DNA of 64,000 nucleotides from Dyella telluris (GTDB taxonomy: Bacteria; Pseudomonadota; Gammaproteobacteria; Xanthomonadales; Rhodanobacteraceae), in NCBI RefSeq assembly GCF_014297575.1, contig NZ_CP060412.1:2480001-2544000 (forward strand), written 5' to 3'. Below the pieces are notes generated by a model, which made no database searches, was not told the origin of the DNA, and saw only the letters and a program-made list of their open reading frames with translations. Both the position numbers and the translations under genes were made by a program. The stretch's first letter is position 1. Every line of letters begins with the position of its first letter. Positions 25,988 through 36,018 of this stretch are shown here, in pieces.

Positions 25988-26776
25988 ATGAATCGATCCG
26001 TGCTTCTTCCCATGGTGCTCGCCGTAGCGGGCATGCTCGGCGGACCGGCGGCGATGGGCCAGGCCGCATCGGCATCGGGTGCACCGGCGATGGATGCGGG
26101 GCAGGCGAAGGCGTTGCGATCGCTGGAAGACATGGTCGCCATCCCCGGCGTGCTCAAGGAGCACCCCGACCTCTACTACCGCCAGCTGGCCATGAACGCC
26201 TATGGCAGCGGCAACAAGGCGAAGGCACTGAAGTTGTTCCTCTACGCCGCCGGCTATGCGGACAAGCCTTCCCAGGCGGCGCTGGCCACCTTGTACTGGG
26301 GCGGCGAAGGCACGGCCGTGGACCGGCCGCGCGCCTATGCCTGGATGGATCTGGCCGCCAGCCGCGGCTACGCGAGGCTGGTGACCTCGCGCGAGTATTA
26401 CTGGAGCCAGCTCAGTGACGAGGAGCGCGCCCAGGCGCTGCGCGTCGGCAAGGAAATCCTGGCCGGCTACAACGACGAGCTCACCCTGCGCCGCCTGCGC
26501 CAGAAACTCGATCACGCACGCAGGAACGTCACTGGCAGCCGGCTCGGCTTTGTCGGCAACGGCACCGTGAATGCCGCGACCAAGGACGAGGGTTACTCGC
26601 CCGACAACCCTTCCACCGCCGGCCTGGCTGATTACTACAGCGACGCCCTCTGGAATGCCGACGAGTACGCCCGGCTCAAGGATCTGCAGTGGAAGGTACG
26701 GGTGGACGCCATGCCCAGCGTGACCGTGGGCGACCTGCAGAAGGTGACCCCAGCGCCCGCGCCGCCGGGCCAATAA
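25988..26776 (+). CDS. Secreted Sel1-repeat protein (paralogue 2)
   Basis: 262-aa exported protein with signal peptide (residues 1-25). It shares with the protein at 23658 the blocks [48 protein letters not shown] and [13 protein letters not shown], in the same order and spacing, so the two arose by duplication. The ATG at 25988 begins the signal peptide and follows CAGGAGAG. The gap to the halogenase-like gene is 129 bp and to tdk 55 bp. A shared role of both Sel1 proteins with the intervening enzyme is inference. Confidence 0.85.
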   Translation: MNRSVLLPMVLAVAGMLGGPAAMGQAASASGAPAMDAGQAKALRSLEDMVAIPGVLKEHPDLYYRQLAMNAYGSGNKAKALKLFLYAAGYADKPSQAALATLYWGGEGTAVDRPRAYAWMDLAASRGYARLVTSREYYWSQLSDEERAQALRVGKEILAGYNDELTLRRLRQKLDHARRNVTGSRLGFVGNGTVNAATKDEGYSPDNPSTAGLADYYSDALWNADEYARLKDLQWKVRVDAMPSVTVGDLQKVTPAPAPPGQ

Positions 26777-26831
26777 CGTCGGAAGGGCGCGGCGGGCGCA
26801 GTACTATGTGCGCCTGTCATCAGGACCATCC

Positions 26832-27464
26832 ATGGCCAAGCTGTACTTCTATTACTCGGCAATGAATGCCGGCAAGACCACCACGCTGCTGCAGAGCGCG
26901 TACAACTACCACGAGCGCGGCATGCGCACGCTCATCCTTACCCCGGCGCTGGACAACCGCTACGGCGATGGCGTGGTGGCTTCGCGCATCGGCCTGAAGG
27001 CCCATGCCATCCGCTTCGGCGGCGAAGAGGACCTGCTGGCGCTGGTGCAGGCGGACGTGGCCGCGCGAGGCCCGCTGCACTGCGTGTTCGTGGACGAGGC
27101 GCAGTTCCTCAGCAAGTCCCAGGTGTGGCAGCTGAGCGACGTGGTGGACAAGCTCAACGTCCCGGTGCTGGCTTACGGCCTGCGCACCGACTTCCGCGGC
27201 GAGCTGTTCGAGGGCAGTCGCTACCTGCTGGCCTGGGCGGACAACCTCGAGGAGATCAAGACCATCTGCCACACCGGCCGCAAGGCCACCATGGTGGTGC
27301 GCGTGGATGAACAGGGTCGCGCGGTCACCGAAGGACCGCAGGTTGAGATCGGTGGCAACGACCGCTATGTCTCGGTGAGCCGCGCCGAGTTCAAGAACAT
27401 TACGGAAGGACACGGCAGGATTGAACTGCAGCAGCCGGTGCTGCCGCTGGGCGAGGGGCATTGA
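26832..27464 (+). CDS. tdk: Thymidine kinase
   Basis: Type II thymidine kinase, 210 aa, phosphorylating thymidine to dTMP in the salvage pathway. Walker [10 protein letters not shown] spans residues 9-17, the Walker B/catalytic glutamate is VFVDEAQ (Glu89), and the lasso region has [11 protein letters not shown]. Unusually, the structural zinc site looks lost: E. coli Tdk uses three Cys and one His (in CHCG and CRKH), whereas here these read CHTG and SRAE, leaving one cysteine. The ATG at 26832 is chosen over frame codons upstream because it starts the beta strand directly before the P-loop. Located 55 bp after the second Sel1 gene and 28 bp before an unknown gene. Confidence 0.95.
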   Translation: MAKLYFYYSAMNAGKTTTLLQSAYNYHERGMRTLILTPALDNRYGDGVVASRIGLKAHAIRFGGEEDLLALVQADVAARGPLHCVFVDEAQFLSKSQVWQLSDVVDKLNVPVLAYGLRTDFRGELFEGSRYLLAWADNLEEIKTICHTGRKATMVVRVDEQGRAVTEGPQVEIGGNDRYVSVSRAEFKNITEGHGRIELQQPVLPLGEGH

Positions 27465-27492
27465 GCCCCAGCCGCTGACCCAAAGGAACGGT

Positions 27493-28251
27493 ATGACCAA
27501 GATTCCCTTTCCCGCCTGGCAACGTCCGCACTGGCAGGCGAGCAACGAAGAGATCTTCCTGCAGTTCTTCGTGTTCGGCAAATTCCAGTCCGGCCGCGCA
27601 CCGTCGCTGGACTACGGCAGCGAGGGCCTGCCCGAGGGCGTGGAGCTGACCAGCCACAACCACCCGCAACTGCGCCAGTGGGACGGCTACCCGCTGCGGG
27701 GCAGCGTCGGCCGCATGTTCAAGGAAGACGCCCCGGAGGCTTACCGGCAGGCCATCGATGCGCCGGAAGTGCTGGTGGTGCGCGGCCGCCTTCCCGACAG
27801 CGCCGACACCGGCTACCTGCGCGACACCCTCGGCGTGCTCGCCGCGCTGCTGGACGTGGGCGGCGTGGCCATCCTCGATCCGCAGACGCTCAATCTCTAC
27901 GACGCCGACACCTGGCGTCGCCAGTTCGTGGTGCGCGACGGTGCGCCCATCCGCAACCACCTGTTGATCCTGCGCGATGCGGAAGAGGCCAAGGGCCACT
28001 ACTGGATCCACACGCGCGGCATGCGCAAGTTCGGCCGCGCCGACATCAGCCTCCGCAACGTGCCCGAGGCCGACAGCGACCGCGCCGGCATGCTGTGCGA
28101 ACGCCTGGTGGAACTGGAAGCGCTCGGCGCCCGCTTCGAGGAAGGCCAGGAGCTGGAGGCGGACGGGATGACCTTCGTCGCCAAACTGGGCGGCGGGGTC
28201 GAGGACCCGGACTTCAACAACAGCTTCGTGGAGTTCCGCTGGCCGGAGTGA
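27493..28251 (+). CDS. Conserved protein of unknown function
   Basis: 252-aa soluble protein not assigned to a named family. It has no signal peptide or membrane segment. It is rich in acidic residues and tryptophan at the ends (PFPAWQRPHWQ at residues 6-16, FVEFRWPE at the end), with a central alpha/beta pattern including LLDVGGVAILDPQTL (about 118-132) and HYWIHTRGMRKFGRADISL (about 175-193), a His/Arg-rich block that could be an active or binding site. It follows tdk by 28 bp with AAAGGAACG as ribosome site, so it is probably cotranscribed. A strong bidirectional terminator closes the array. Confidence 0.75.
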   Translation: MTKIPFPAWQRPHWQASNEEIFLQFFVFGKFQSGRAPSLDYGSEGLPEGVELTSHNHPQLRQWDGYPLRGSVGRMFKEDAPEAYRQAIDAPEVLVVRGRLPDSADTGYLRDTLGVLAALLDVGGVAILDPQTLNLYDADTWRRQFVVRDGAPIRNHLLILRDAEEAKGHYWIHTRGMRKFGRADISLRNVPEADSDRAGMLCERLVELEALGARFEEGQELEADGMTFVAKLGGGVEDPDFNNSFVEFRWPE

Positions 28252-28261
28252 TGCGGGTTGC

Positions 28262-28335
28262 CGCGTCCTCTCCCCACGGCGGAGGACGCGCACCGCCAGC
28301 CCATAAAAAAAGCCCGCCTTCCGGCGGGCTTTTTC
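28262..28335. terminator. Hairpin plus bidirectional terminator between converging genes
   Basis: A 9-bp perfect stem cgcgtcctc/gaggacgcg (28262-28270, 28282-28290) is followed by the terminator aagcccgcc/ggcgggctt (28310-28318, 28323-28331), which has an A-run before and a T-run after it and so can stop transcription from both sides. It serves the plus-strand array and the convergent desaturase gene. Confidence 0.92.
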
Positions 28336-28354
28336 ATTCAGCGGTTGCGTCCGA

Positions 28355-29548
28355 TCAGGCGCTGGCGACCGAATAGCTCTTCAGTCGACCGGCGAACTCC
28401 TGCAGTGCGCGGATACCGCTCTGCTCGGCCTCGGCGATCCACTGCTGCAGGCCCTTCAGTGCCTGATCCGCACCACGCTGCTCCATCAGGGCGGCAAGGC
28501 GGTTGCGGAAGTCGCACACGGTGCTCAGCGTCGGGCGCTTGGCCAGCACGGCCTGCATGCGGTCACGACCTTCGTTGTCCAGCCAGCGACCACCATCGGC
28601 CAGTGCGCGACGCATGCGACGCGGTACCGACTTGATGTTGTCGCCGGCGTGCTGCGCTTCGTCGCGCAGGGTCGGCATGATCACGTTGCGGTAGTAGTCG
28701 GTCATCGCGGCGAAGCGATGGGTGAGCACGCCCTTGAGCGTCTCGGCATCGGGCAGGTGCACGTTCGGGCGGACGTCCAGCGTCGGCGCCACGCGCAGCA
28801 CCTTGGCCAGGCCGACCTTCTGCAGGCCGCAGATCACGAACCAGCCGATATCGAACTCCCACTTGCGCAGGGCGAACTTGGCCGAGCTCGGGAAGGCGTG
28901 GTGGTTGTTGTGCAGCTCTTCGCCGCCGATCCAGAAGCCCCACGGAATGAGGTTAGTCGCGGTGTCGGCGCTCTCGAAGTTGCGGTAGCCCCACCAGTGG
29001 CCGATGCCGTTGACGAAACCGGCGGCCCAGAACGGGATCCACACCATCTGCAGCGCCCACAGTGCCGCACCGACCACGCCAAACAGGGCAAGGCTGATGA
29101 TCAGCATCAAGGTCGGGCCCCAGTACGGGTGGGCGCCATAGAGGTTGCGCTCGATCCAGTCGTCCGGCGTACCGCGGCCGTACTTCTCCATGTCTTCCTT
29201 GCGGTAGCAGGCGTCGCGGTACAGCGACACGCCATCCCAGAAGACCTTCTTGATGCCGAAGACCTGCGGGCTGTGCGGATCTTCCTCGGTCTCCACCTTG
29301 GCGTGGTGCTTGCGGTGAACCGCCACCCACTCCTTGGTGACCATGCCCGTGGTGAGCCAGCCCCAGAAACGGAAGAAATGCGAGATCGACCAGTGCAGGT
29401 CCACGCCGCGGTGCGTCTGGCAGCGGTGCAGGTACAGCGTCACCGTGAAGATGGTGAGCTGCGTCATGACCAGCATGTAGATCACGATGGAACCCCAACT
29501 GGCGTGCGTCAGGCCGTTGGAGAGGAAGTTGAGTACTGCATCAAGCAT
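28355..29548 (-). CDS. Aerobic fatty acid desaturase (acyl-CoA / acyl-lipid delta-9 type)
   Basis: 397-aa integral membrane di-iron enzyme that introduces a double bond into acyl chains using O2. The three histidine boxes are intact: HRCQTH (41-46), HRKHH (78-82) and HNNHH (213-217), with hydrophobic helices before and between them. The region after residue 270 is a charged helical extension of about 130 residues beyond the catalytic core, as seen in proteobacterial members of this group. The ATG at 29548 is selected since it directly precedes the first membrane helix and the frame upstream is polar with no ribosome site. Together with plsB it suits membrane-lipid adjustment; electron donors are not in the window. 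Confidence 0.92.
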   Translation of the reverse strand: MLDAVLNFLSNGLTHASWGSIVIYMLVMTQLTIFTVTLYLHRCQTHRGVDLHWSISHFFRFWGWLTTGMVTKEWVAVHRKHHAKVETEEDPHSPQVFGIKKVFWDGVSLYRDACYRKEDMEKYGRGTPDDWIERNLYGAHPYWGPTLMLIISLALFGVVGAALWALQMVWIPFWAAGFVNGIGHWWGYRNFESADTATNLIPWGFWIGGEELHNNHHAFPSSAKFALRKWEFDIGWFVICGLQKVGLAKVLRVAPTLDVRPNVHLPDAETLKGVLTHRFAAMTDYYRNVIMPTLRDEAQHAGDNIKSVPRRMRRALADGGRWLDNEGRDRMQAVLAKRPTLSTVCDFRNRLAALMEQRGADQALKGLQQWIAEAEQSGIRALQEFAGRLKSYSVASA

Positions 29549-29723
29549 GGGAAAACACCCAGGTGTATGAAATTTCAGTCTAATCCAGGGGTTTCCGTAC
29601 CCGCCAGCATGGACCAGCTCATTATTGTCGCACCCCTTTGAGGCAACGACGTTAATGTGCTGTACCGCCCAAGGGCGCTCCCTCCCCGTTGTGTGAATGT
29701 GGGGGCGCCGTGACAATCATGCA
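29549..29723. promoter_or_regulatory. Divergent promoter region between desaturase and ABC operon
   Basis: A 175-bp gap between divergent genes. AT-rich patches occur near 29560-29590 and 29615-29640. The segment near 29668-29712 carries cgcccaagggcgc and gggggcgccg elements. No clear consensus promoter or operator could be fixed by eye. Confidence 0.35.
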
Positions 29724-30461
29724 ATGACCGCGCCCACCGCCGTACTCCAACTGGATCACATCACCCGACATCGCGCGGGACGACCCGCCGTGGCGGATCT
29801 CAGCCTGACGCTGGACGCGGGACAGGTACTGGGTTTGCTCGGGGTCAACGGGGCCGGCAAGAGCACCACGCTGGCCATGGTCGCCGGTGCGCTGGTGCCC
29901 GATGGCGGGGCCATCAAGCTGAATGGAAAGGACTTTCTGGAGCAGCCCGAGCTGGCCCGCCGGGGTATCGGCTGGCTGCCGGAACGTGCCCCCCTGTGGC
30001 CGGAACTGACCGTCCTGGAACATCTGGACGCGCATGGTCGCCTGCGTGGCCTGGGTGGCGCCGGCCTGGCCAGGGCGCGGCAGCGCATCGTCGAGCGCCT
30101 GGAACTGGGCTCGCTGGCGCGTCGGCTGGCCGGCGTGCTGTCCCAGGGCCAGCGCCAGCGCCTTGGCCTGGCCTGCGCACTGCTGCACGAGCCCTCGCTG
30201 CTGGTGCTGGACGAGCCCGCCAATGCGCTCGACCCGGTGCAGGTGGCCGCGCTGCGCTCGGTGATCCGCGAACAGGCGGCGGCGGGCACCGCCATCATTC
30301 TTTCCACGCACCTGCTCGCCGAAGTCACGGCGGCCTGCGACCGCGTGGCGATCCTGCACGAAGGGCAGCTGCGCTACGACGGCGCCATCACCGACGACGA
30401 CCACAAGATGCTCGAACAGACGTTCTTCGATATCGCCCTGCGCGGGGCACAGGCCGCATGA
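29724..30461 (+). CDS. ABC transporter ATP-binding protein
   Basis: 245-aa nucleotide-binding subunit. Walker A GVNGAGKST lies near residues 38-46, signature LSQGQRQRL near 137-145 (LSQGQ instead of the commoner LSGGQ), Walker B LLVLDEP near 158-164 and the switch histidine in STHLL near 193-197. First gene of a four-gene overlapping operon; the next start codon overlaps its stop (ATGA). With the permease and the GldG-like protein it resembles the gliding-associated / Gldg-type ABC systems of uncharacterised substrate. Confidence 0.93.
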   Translation: MTAPTAVLQLDHITRHRAGRPAVADLSLTLDAGQVLGLLGVNGAGKSTTLAMVAGALVPDGGAIKLNGKDFLEQPELARRGIGWLPERAPLWPELTVLEHLDAHGRLRGLGGAGLARARQRIVERLELGSLARRLAGVLSQGQRQRLGLACALLHEPSLLVLDEPANALDPVQVAALRSVIREQAAAGTAIILSTHLLAEVTAACDRVAILHEGQLRYDGAITDDDHKMLEQTFFDIALRGAQAA

Positions 30462-31243
30462 GCGTGCTTGCCGTGACGCGGCTGGAGCTGCGCCGACTCG
30501 TTGTCCGCCCGCTGGCCTGGGTGCTTGCTGCTTTGACGCTGGCGCAGCTGGCGTGGCGCTTCACCCTGCTGCTTGGCGGTTTCCTGGCCGGGCAGATCAA
30601 GCTTGCGGCCCTGCCCGGCGGGCCGGGCTACACGGACCTGGTCGGTGTGCCGATGCTGAGCAGCATCCTCACCGGCGGCATCCTGCCCTTTGGCGTGGTG
30701 GAGCTGGCGCTGGTGATCGTGCCCCTGCTCACCATGTCCTCGCTGGCTGGTGAGCGCAGCAATGGCACGCTGCCGCTGTGGTTTGCCGCGGGCCTGCCGG
30801 CGTCGCGCATCGTGTTGGGCAAATACCTGGCGCTGATGCTGTGGCTGGTGTTGTGGCTCGCGCTGGCATTGGCCATGCCGCTGAGCCTGGCGCATGGCGT
30901 CACGCTGGACTGGGGCAAGCTCGCCGCCGCGTCGCTGGGTGCGCTGCTCACGCTGGCGGCGCTGGCCGCCATTGGCGTGGCCAGCTCCGCCTATGCATCG
31001 CATGCCTCGATTGCCGCGACCATCGCGCTCACCATCGGCCTGGCGCTGGCGGGCGTGAACATCGCCGTACAGCGCGCCGGTGCCACCAGTGGCGTGTTCA
31101 ACTGGCTGGCGCTCAGCGGCCATCTCGAAGACATGCTGCGCGGCCTGGTATCGGTGGCGGACGTGGCGTGGTTCCTGCTGGTCATCGTGGTGGCGCTGGC
31201 CCTGGCCACGCAACGGCTTGCCGCCGAAAAGGAGCGTGGCTGA
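30458..31243 (+). CDS. ABC-2 type permease (GldF-like)
   Basis: 261-aa membrane protein with six hydrophobic helices and the ABC-2 feature LAGERSNGTLPLWFAAGLPASRIVLGKY (about residues 96-123), where a cytoplasmic loop couples to the ATPase. The start overlaps the ATPase stop by 4 bp and its stop overlaps the next start (TGATG), showing translational coupling. The substrate is unknown. In Flavobacterium the equivalent GldA-GldF-GldG set is tied to gliding motility, but many non-gliding bacteria carry similar operons. Confidence 0.9.
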   Translation: MSVLAVTRLELRRLVVRPLAWVLAALTLAQLAWRFTLLLGGFLAGQIKLAALPGGPGYTDLVGVPMLSSILTGGILPFGVVELALVIVPLLTMSSLAGERSNGTLPLWFAAGLPASRIVLGKYLALMLWLVLWLALALAMPLSLAHGVTLDWGKLAAASLGALLTLAALAAIGVASSAYASHASIAATIALTIGLALAGVNIAVQRAGATSGVFNWLALSGHLEDMLRGLVSVADVAWFLLVIVVALALATQRLAAEKERG

Positions 31244-32598
31244 TGGCGCGCTTCTTCCAACGGGTGAATGGCTGGCTGTTCGCGCTTGCGCTGCTGCTCG
31301 CCGCCGGTGCCATTGGTTACCTCACGACGCGCCACGATCATGTCAGCGACTGGACCTTTGGCGGTCGCGCCAGCCTGTCGGCGGAAAGTCGCGCCGTGCT
31401 GGCCACGTTGCATGGTCCGGTGGATATCGTCAGCTACGCCAACCCGCAGAGTGACTTGCGCCACACCGTGGCCGGCTTCGTTGAGCGCTACCAGCGCGCG
31501 AAGCCCGACCTCACGCTGCGCTTTGTCGATCCCCAGCAGGATCCCGCCGCCATGCGCGAGCTGGGCATCACGGTGGATGGCGCGTTGATCCTGCATTACC
31601 AGGGGCGCGAACAACGGCTGGATGAACTGTCCGAACGCAGCCTCACCAATGCGCTGGAGAAGCTGGCGCGCGGCGGCGAGCGCATCGTGGCGTTTGTTTC
31701 CGGCGATGGCGAGCGCCGTCCCGACGAAAAGGGCAATGCCGACCTCGGCATGTTCATGGCGCAGATGGAAGGCCGCGGCATGCGCGCCGTGCCGCTGAAC
31801 TTCGCCCAGGTCACGGCGGTGCCGCAGCACACGGACCTGGTCGTGCTGGCCAGCCCGGAACTGGCCTTGCCGGACGGCGCGGTGAAGGCGCTTTCCGATT
31901 ACGTGGCCAACGGCGGCAATCTTTTGTGGCTGAGTGAGCCGACCAATGACGACCTGCACCTGCAGCCGCTGGCCGACACGCTGGGCATCCGCGTCCTGCC
32001 GGGCGTACTGGTGGATGGTCAGGGCGCCGCGCTGGGCCTGAAGGATCCGCGCATGCTTGCGCTGGGTGACTACCCGCAGCATGCGATCACGCGCGGCTTC
32101 CAGCTCACTACGCTGTTCCCGCAGGTGTCGGCGCTGGCCCTGGCCGCGCGCACCGACTGGAAGGTCGCGCCGTTCCTGCGCTCCAGTGCGCAGAGCTGGA
32201 CCGAATTCAAGCCGATCGACAACACGCAGAGTTCCAGCATTGCCTACGACGCCAGCGCCGGCGAGCTGAAGGGCCCGCTGGATTTCGGTTTTGCGCTGAG
32301 CCGTCTCTCGCCAAGCCCGGACAAGGCCGAGCAGCGCGTTGTAGTCATCGGCGATGGCGACTTTCTCTCCAACACCTTCCTCGGCAACGGTGGCAATCGT
32401 GCGCTGGGCGAGCGCATTTTCGATTGGTTGCTCGGTGACGATGCGCTGGTGAACCTGCCGCCGCGCGGCGCACCGGATCGCGTGCTGCAGATCACCCAGG
32501 CCCAGCTGAGCGTGGTGACGCTGGGCTTCCTGATCGTGCTGCCGCTGTTGCTGCTGCTGATCGGCGGTTTCATCGTGTGGCGTCGACGTCGCGCATGA
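31243..32598 (+). CDS. GldG-like ABC-associated protein
   Basis: 451-aa protein with one N-terminal transmembrane helix (about residues 10-27), a large extracytoplasmic region and a C-terminal helix (about 424-446) ending in RRRRA. The extracytoplasmic part matches the Gldg-family/ABC-type uncharacterised transport domain: a thioredoxin-like portion with VDPQQDPAAMRELGI (about 87-101) and a second domain with LVVLASPELALPDGAVKAL and VVVIGDGDFLSN (near 367-378). Homologues accompany ABC-2 permeases and are thought to be an integral part of the transporter. Third gene of the operon; the DUF4340-like gene overlaps its end by 4 bp. Confidence 0.88.
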   Translation: MARFFQRVNGWLFALALLLAAGAIGYLTTRHDHVSDWTFGGRASLSAESRAVLATLHGPVDIVSYANPQSDLRHTVAGFVERYQRAKPDLTLRFVDPQQDPAAMRELGITVDGALILHYQGREQRLDELSERSLTNALEKLARGGERIVAFVSGDGERRPDEKGNADLGMFMAQMEGRGMRAVPLNFAQVTAVPQHTDLVVLASPELALPDGAVKALSDYVANGGNLLWLSEPTNDDLHLQPLADTLGIRVLPGVLVDGQGAALGLKDPRMLALGDYPQHAITRGFQLTTLFPQVSALALAARTDWKVAPFLRSSAQSWTEFKPIDNTQSSSIAYDASAGELKGPLDFGFALSRLSPSPDKAEQRVVVIGDGDFLSNTFLGNGGNRALGERIFDWLLGDDALVNLPPRGAPDRVLQITQAQLSVVTLGFLIVLPLLLLLIGGFIVWRRRRA

Positions 32599-33089
32599 AG
32601 CGCGCAGCAAAGCGGCGCCTGTGGCTCGCCGGCGGCGTGGCGCTGCTGCTGGCCGTGGCAGGCTGGCAGTGGCGGCAGGACAGCGCCGGCGCGCCAGGCA
32701 CGCTGCTGCGGGTCGACCCGGCCACGGTGAACGACGTCGCCCTCGCCATTGGCAAGGGCCCCACCGAGCATTTCGCCCGGCGCGACGGCCACTGGTGGCG
32801 CACCGACGGCACGCCCGTGCGCGCCGATGACGGCCGCATGGGCGAGCTCACCGATACGGCCGCGGCCGCCGTGCTGAGCTGGCGCCCGGCCAGCGATTTC
32901 GACCCGGCTCGCATCGGGCTGGCCACGCCAGTTGCCGTGCTGACGCTGGACGGCCAGCGCCTGGAATTCGGCGAAACCTCGGTTACCGGTCCGCAACGCT
33001 ATGTGCGGGTAGGCGATCGCGTGGCGCTGATCTCCGTGCGCTACACGCCACGCGGCGCCACGGCCGAAGCCACCCGGATCAAGGAGTGA
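32595..33089 (+). CDS. DUF4340-like membrane-anchored protein
   Basis: 164-aa protein with an N-terminal signal anchor (about residues 9-25) and an extracytoplasmic domain with LRVDPATVNDVALAIGKGP and HFARRDGHWWRTDG (about 40-75), typical of DUF4340 proteins that follow GldG-like genes. It is shorter than many DUF4340 proteins (300 aa or more), so it holds only one of their repeat units. The start overlaps the GldG-like stop (ATGA). Last gene of the ABC operon. Function unknown; probably part of the transporter complex. Confidence 0.8.
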   Translation: MKRAAKRRLWLAGGVALLLAVAGWQWRQDSAGAPGTLLRVDPATVNDVALAIGKGPTEHFARRDGHWWRTDGTPVRADDGRMGELTDTAAAAVLSWRPASDFDPARIGLATPVAVLTLDGQRLEFGETSVTGPQRYVRVGDRVALISVRYTPRGATAEATRIKE

Positions 33090-33152
33090 GTAGAGAGGAG
33101 TGAGTAATCAGAGAGAGCCATCTCTCGCTCCTCACTCCTCTTCACTCACTCC
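33083..33152. repeat. Large inverted repeat after the ABC operon
   Basis: Arms 33083-33104 and 33131-33152 match at 20 of 22 positions as inverted repeats (ggagtgagt...aggagtgag), with an inner gagaga/tctctc stem. It begins inside the last codons of the DUF4340-like gene and is followed by ctttta, so it may act as operon terminator or mRNA stabiliser. Confidence 0.75.
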
Positions 33153-33227
33153 TGCTTTTAGCAGCGGTACCTTGCACCGTCTCACTGACTCCCCATATGG
33201 GATTCATACCTCGACTGGAGCGACCAC

Positions 33228-34637
<1,410 letters not shown>

Positions 34638-34673
34638 GTTCGTCGACCGAGGCCGGCGTGATGCGCAGCGATC

Positions 34674-34724
34674 GCGCTCCTACCTGAAGGCGATGATGCT
34701 GTAGGAGCGCACCTGTGCGTGACC
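34674..34724. repeat. REP-type repeat, arms in everted order
   Basis: A member of the tgtaggagcgcac family, but the right-hand arm (gcgctcctac, 34674-34683) comes first and the left-hand arm (gtaggagcgc, 34701-34710) second, giving a perfect 10-bp hairpin. It fills the gap between gnd and mutM. Confidence 0.8.
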
Positions 34725-34764
34725 GCAACACCCATGCTGGCCACGCTTTTCATCGAGATCCACC

Positions 34765-35592
34765 GTGCCTGAACTACCCGAAGTCGAAACCACCCGCCGG
34801 GGCATCGCCCCGCATCTGATCGGACGGCGCGTCACCGCGGTGACCCTGCGCCGCCCCGATCTGCGCTGGCCGATTCCGCCGGAGATCAGCACGCTGTTGC
34901 CGGGCCAGCGCATCCTGGACGTGGAGCGCCGTGCCAAGTACCTGCTGCTGCACACGCAGGTTGGCAGCGCACTGCTGCACCTGGGCATGACCGGCGTGCT
35001 GCGCGTGCTCCCGCCGGACGCACTGGTGGGCAAGCACGACCATGTCGATATCGCGATCGAGCCCAGCGCCACCGAAGGGCCGCGCGTGCTGCGTTTCACC
35101 GATGCGCGTCGCTTCGGCTGTCTGCTGTGGCAGCCCGCGGGCGAAACGCATGAGCTGCTCGCCAACCTCGGCCCTGAACCGCTCACCGACGATTTCGACG
35201 GCGACCTGCTATGGCGGCTGTCGCGAGGGCGCACGGCCGCGGTGAAGCTGTTCCTGATGGACAACGCCATCGTGGTGGGCGTGGGCAATATCTACGCGAG
35301 TGAAGCGTTGTTCGCGGCAGGTATCGACCCGCGCAAGCCTGCCGGCTCGATTTCGCGGGCACGCTACGCGCGATTGGCTGGCGAGGTGAAGCGCATCCTG
35401 GCCTGGGCCATCGAGCGCGGCGGCACCACGCTGCGCGATTTCATCAAGCCGGATGGTGCACCGGGCTATTTCTTCCGCGAACTGCAGGTGTATGGACGCG
35501 AAGGCGAGCCGTGTCGGGTGTGCGGAACGGCCATCAGGCAGGTGGTGCTGGGACAGCGCTCCACGTTCTGGTGTCCGCACTGCCAGAAGTAG
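34765..35592 (+). CDS. mutM: Formamidopyrimidine-DNA glycosylase
   Basis: 275-aa bifunctional glycosylase/AP lyase that removes 8-oxoguanine and formamidopyrimidines from DNA. The N terminus [12 protein letters not shown] supplies the catalytic Pro2 and Glu3 after Met removal; the start is GTG at 34765, the only start giving this N terminus. RAKYLLL (about 56-62) contains the conserved lysine, [10 protein letters not shown] (about 173-182) is the helix-two-turn-helix, and the zinc finger is CRVC...CPHC at the end. In E. coli mutM follows rpmB-rpmG; here those genes are 1.3 kb away on the other strand. Confidence 0.97.
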   Translation: MPELPEVETTRRGIAPHLIGRRVTAVTLRRPDLRWPIPPEISTLLPGQRILDVERRAKYLLLHTQVGSALLHLGMTGVLRVLPPDALVGKHDHVDIAIEPSATEGPRVLRFTDARRFGCLLWQPAGETHELLANLGPEPLTDDFDGDLLWRLSRGRTAAVKLFLMDNAIVVGVGNIYASEALFAAGIDPRKPAGSISRARYARLAGEVKRILAWAIERGGTTLRDFIKPDGAPGYFFRELQVYGREGEPCRVCGTAIRQVVLGQRSTFWCPHCQK

Positions 35593-35604
35593 CGGTGGGG
35601 CCGG

Positions 35605-36018
35605 TCAGTCCAGGAAGCGCCACGCCTGCGCGGGTTCGGGCAGGCGGCATTGGTCGCGGCGACCGAACATCCGGTAGCGATGTCGCGCAATCCAGCGATG
35701 CGCCGGGTCGCGCAGTGCCCGCGGTATGACGCGCAACAGGGCGGCGGCCCATCGCCAAACCCCACCCAGCTGCCGGAGCACGCGGGCGATGGCATCGGTG
35801 TCGCTGTAACCCTGCACTCCGTCGACCAGCAGGAAGGACGCCGGGTCATCCGGTGACAGGCCGTGGGTGACGAGCAACTCGCGGCCACGCTGCCCCTGCA
35901 TGGCGGCGAGCCGGAAACGGCCTTCACGATCGTGTCGCAGGATGAAATCCACCCAGCGACTGCACAGCACGCAGACGCCGTCGAACACGATGACGGGATG
36001 ATCGGCCTCATTGGACAT
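35605..36018 (-). CDS. Thiol-disulfide oxidoreductase DCC family protein
   Basis: 137-aa protein of the DCC (YuxK-like) family. The name-giving DxxCxxC motif reads DGVCVLC with Cys16 and Cys19, suggesting a thioredoxin-like redox role in the cytosol. The segment FRLAAMQGQRGREL and SFLLVDG follow as in the family. The ATG at 36018 is used since it puts the motif near the N terminus; the reading frame extends upstream into the preceding gene. It overlaps the end of the DUF4166 gene by 11 bp, so the two are one operon. Exact substrate unknown. Confidence 0.9.
   Translation of the reverse strand: MSNEADHPVIVFDGVCVLCSRWVDFILRHDREGRFRLAAMQGQRGRELLVTHGLSPDDPASFLLVDGVQGYSDTDAIARVLRQLGGVWRWAAALLRVIPRALRDPAHRWIARHRYRMFGRRDQCRLPEPAQAWRFLD

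Noticed and set aside
33083..33152. Small RNA gene candidate
   Set aside because: The long hairpin has no visible promoter of its own and starts inside the coding end, so it is better read as part of the operon's transcript end.
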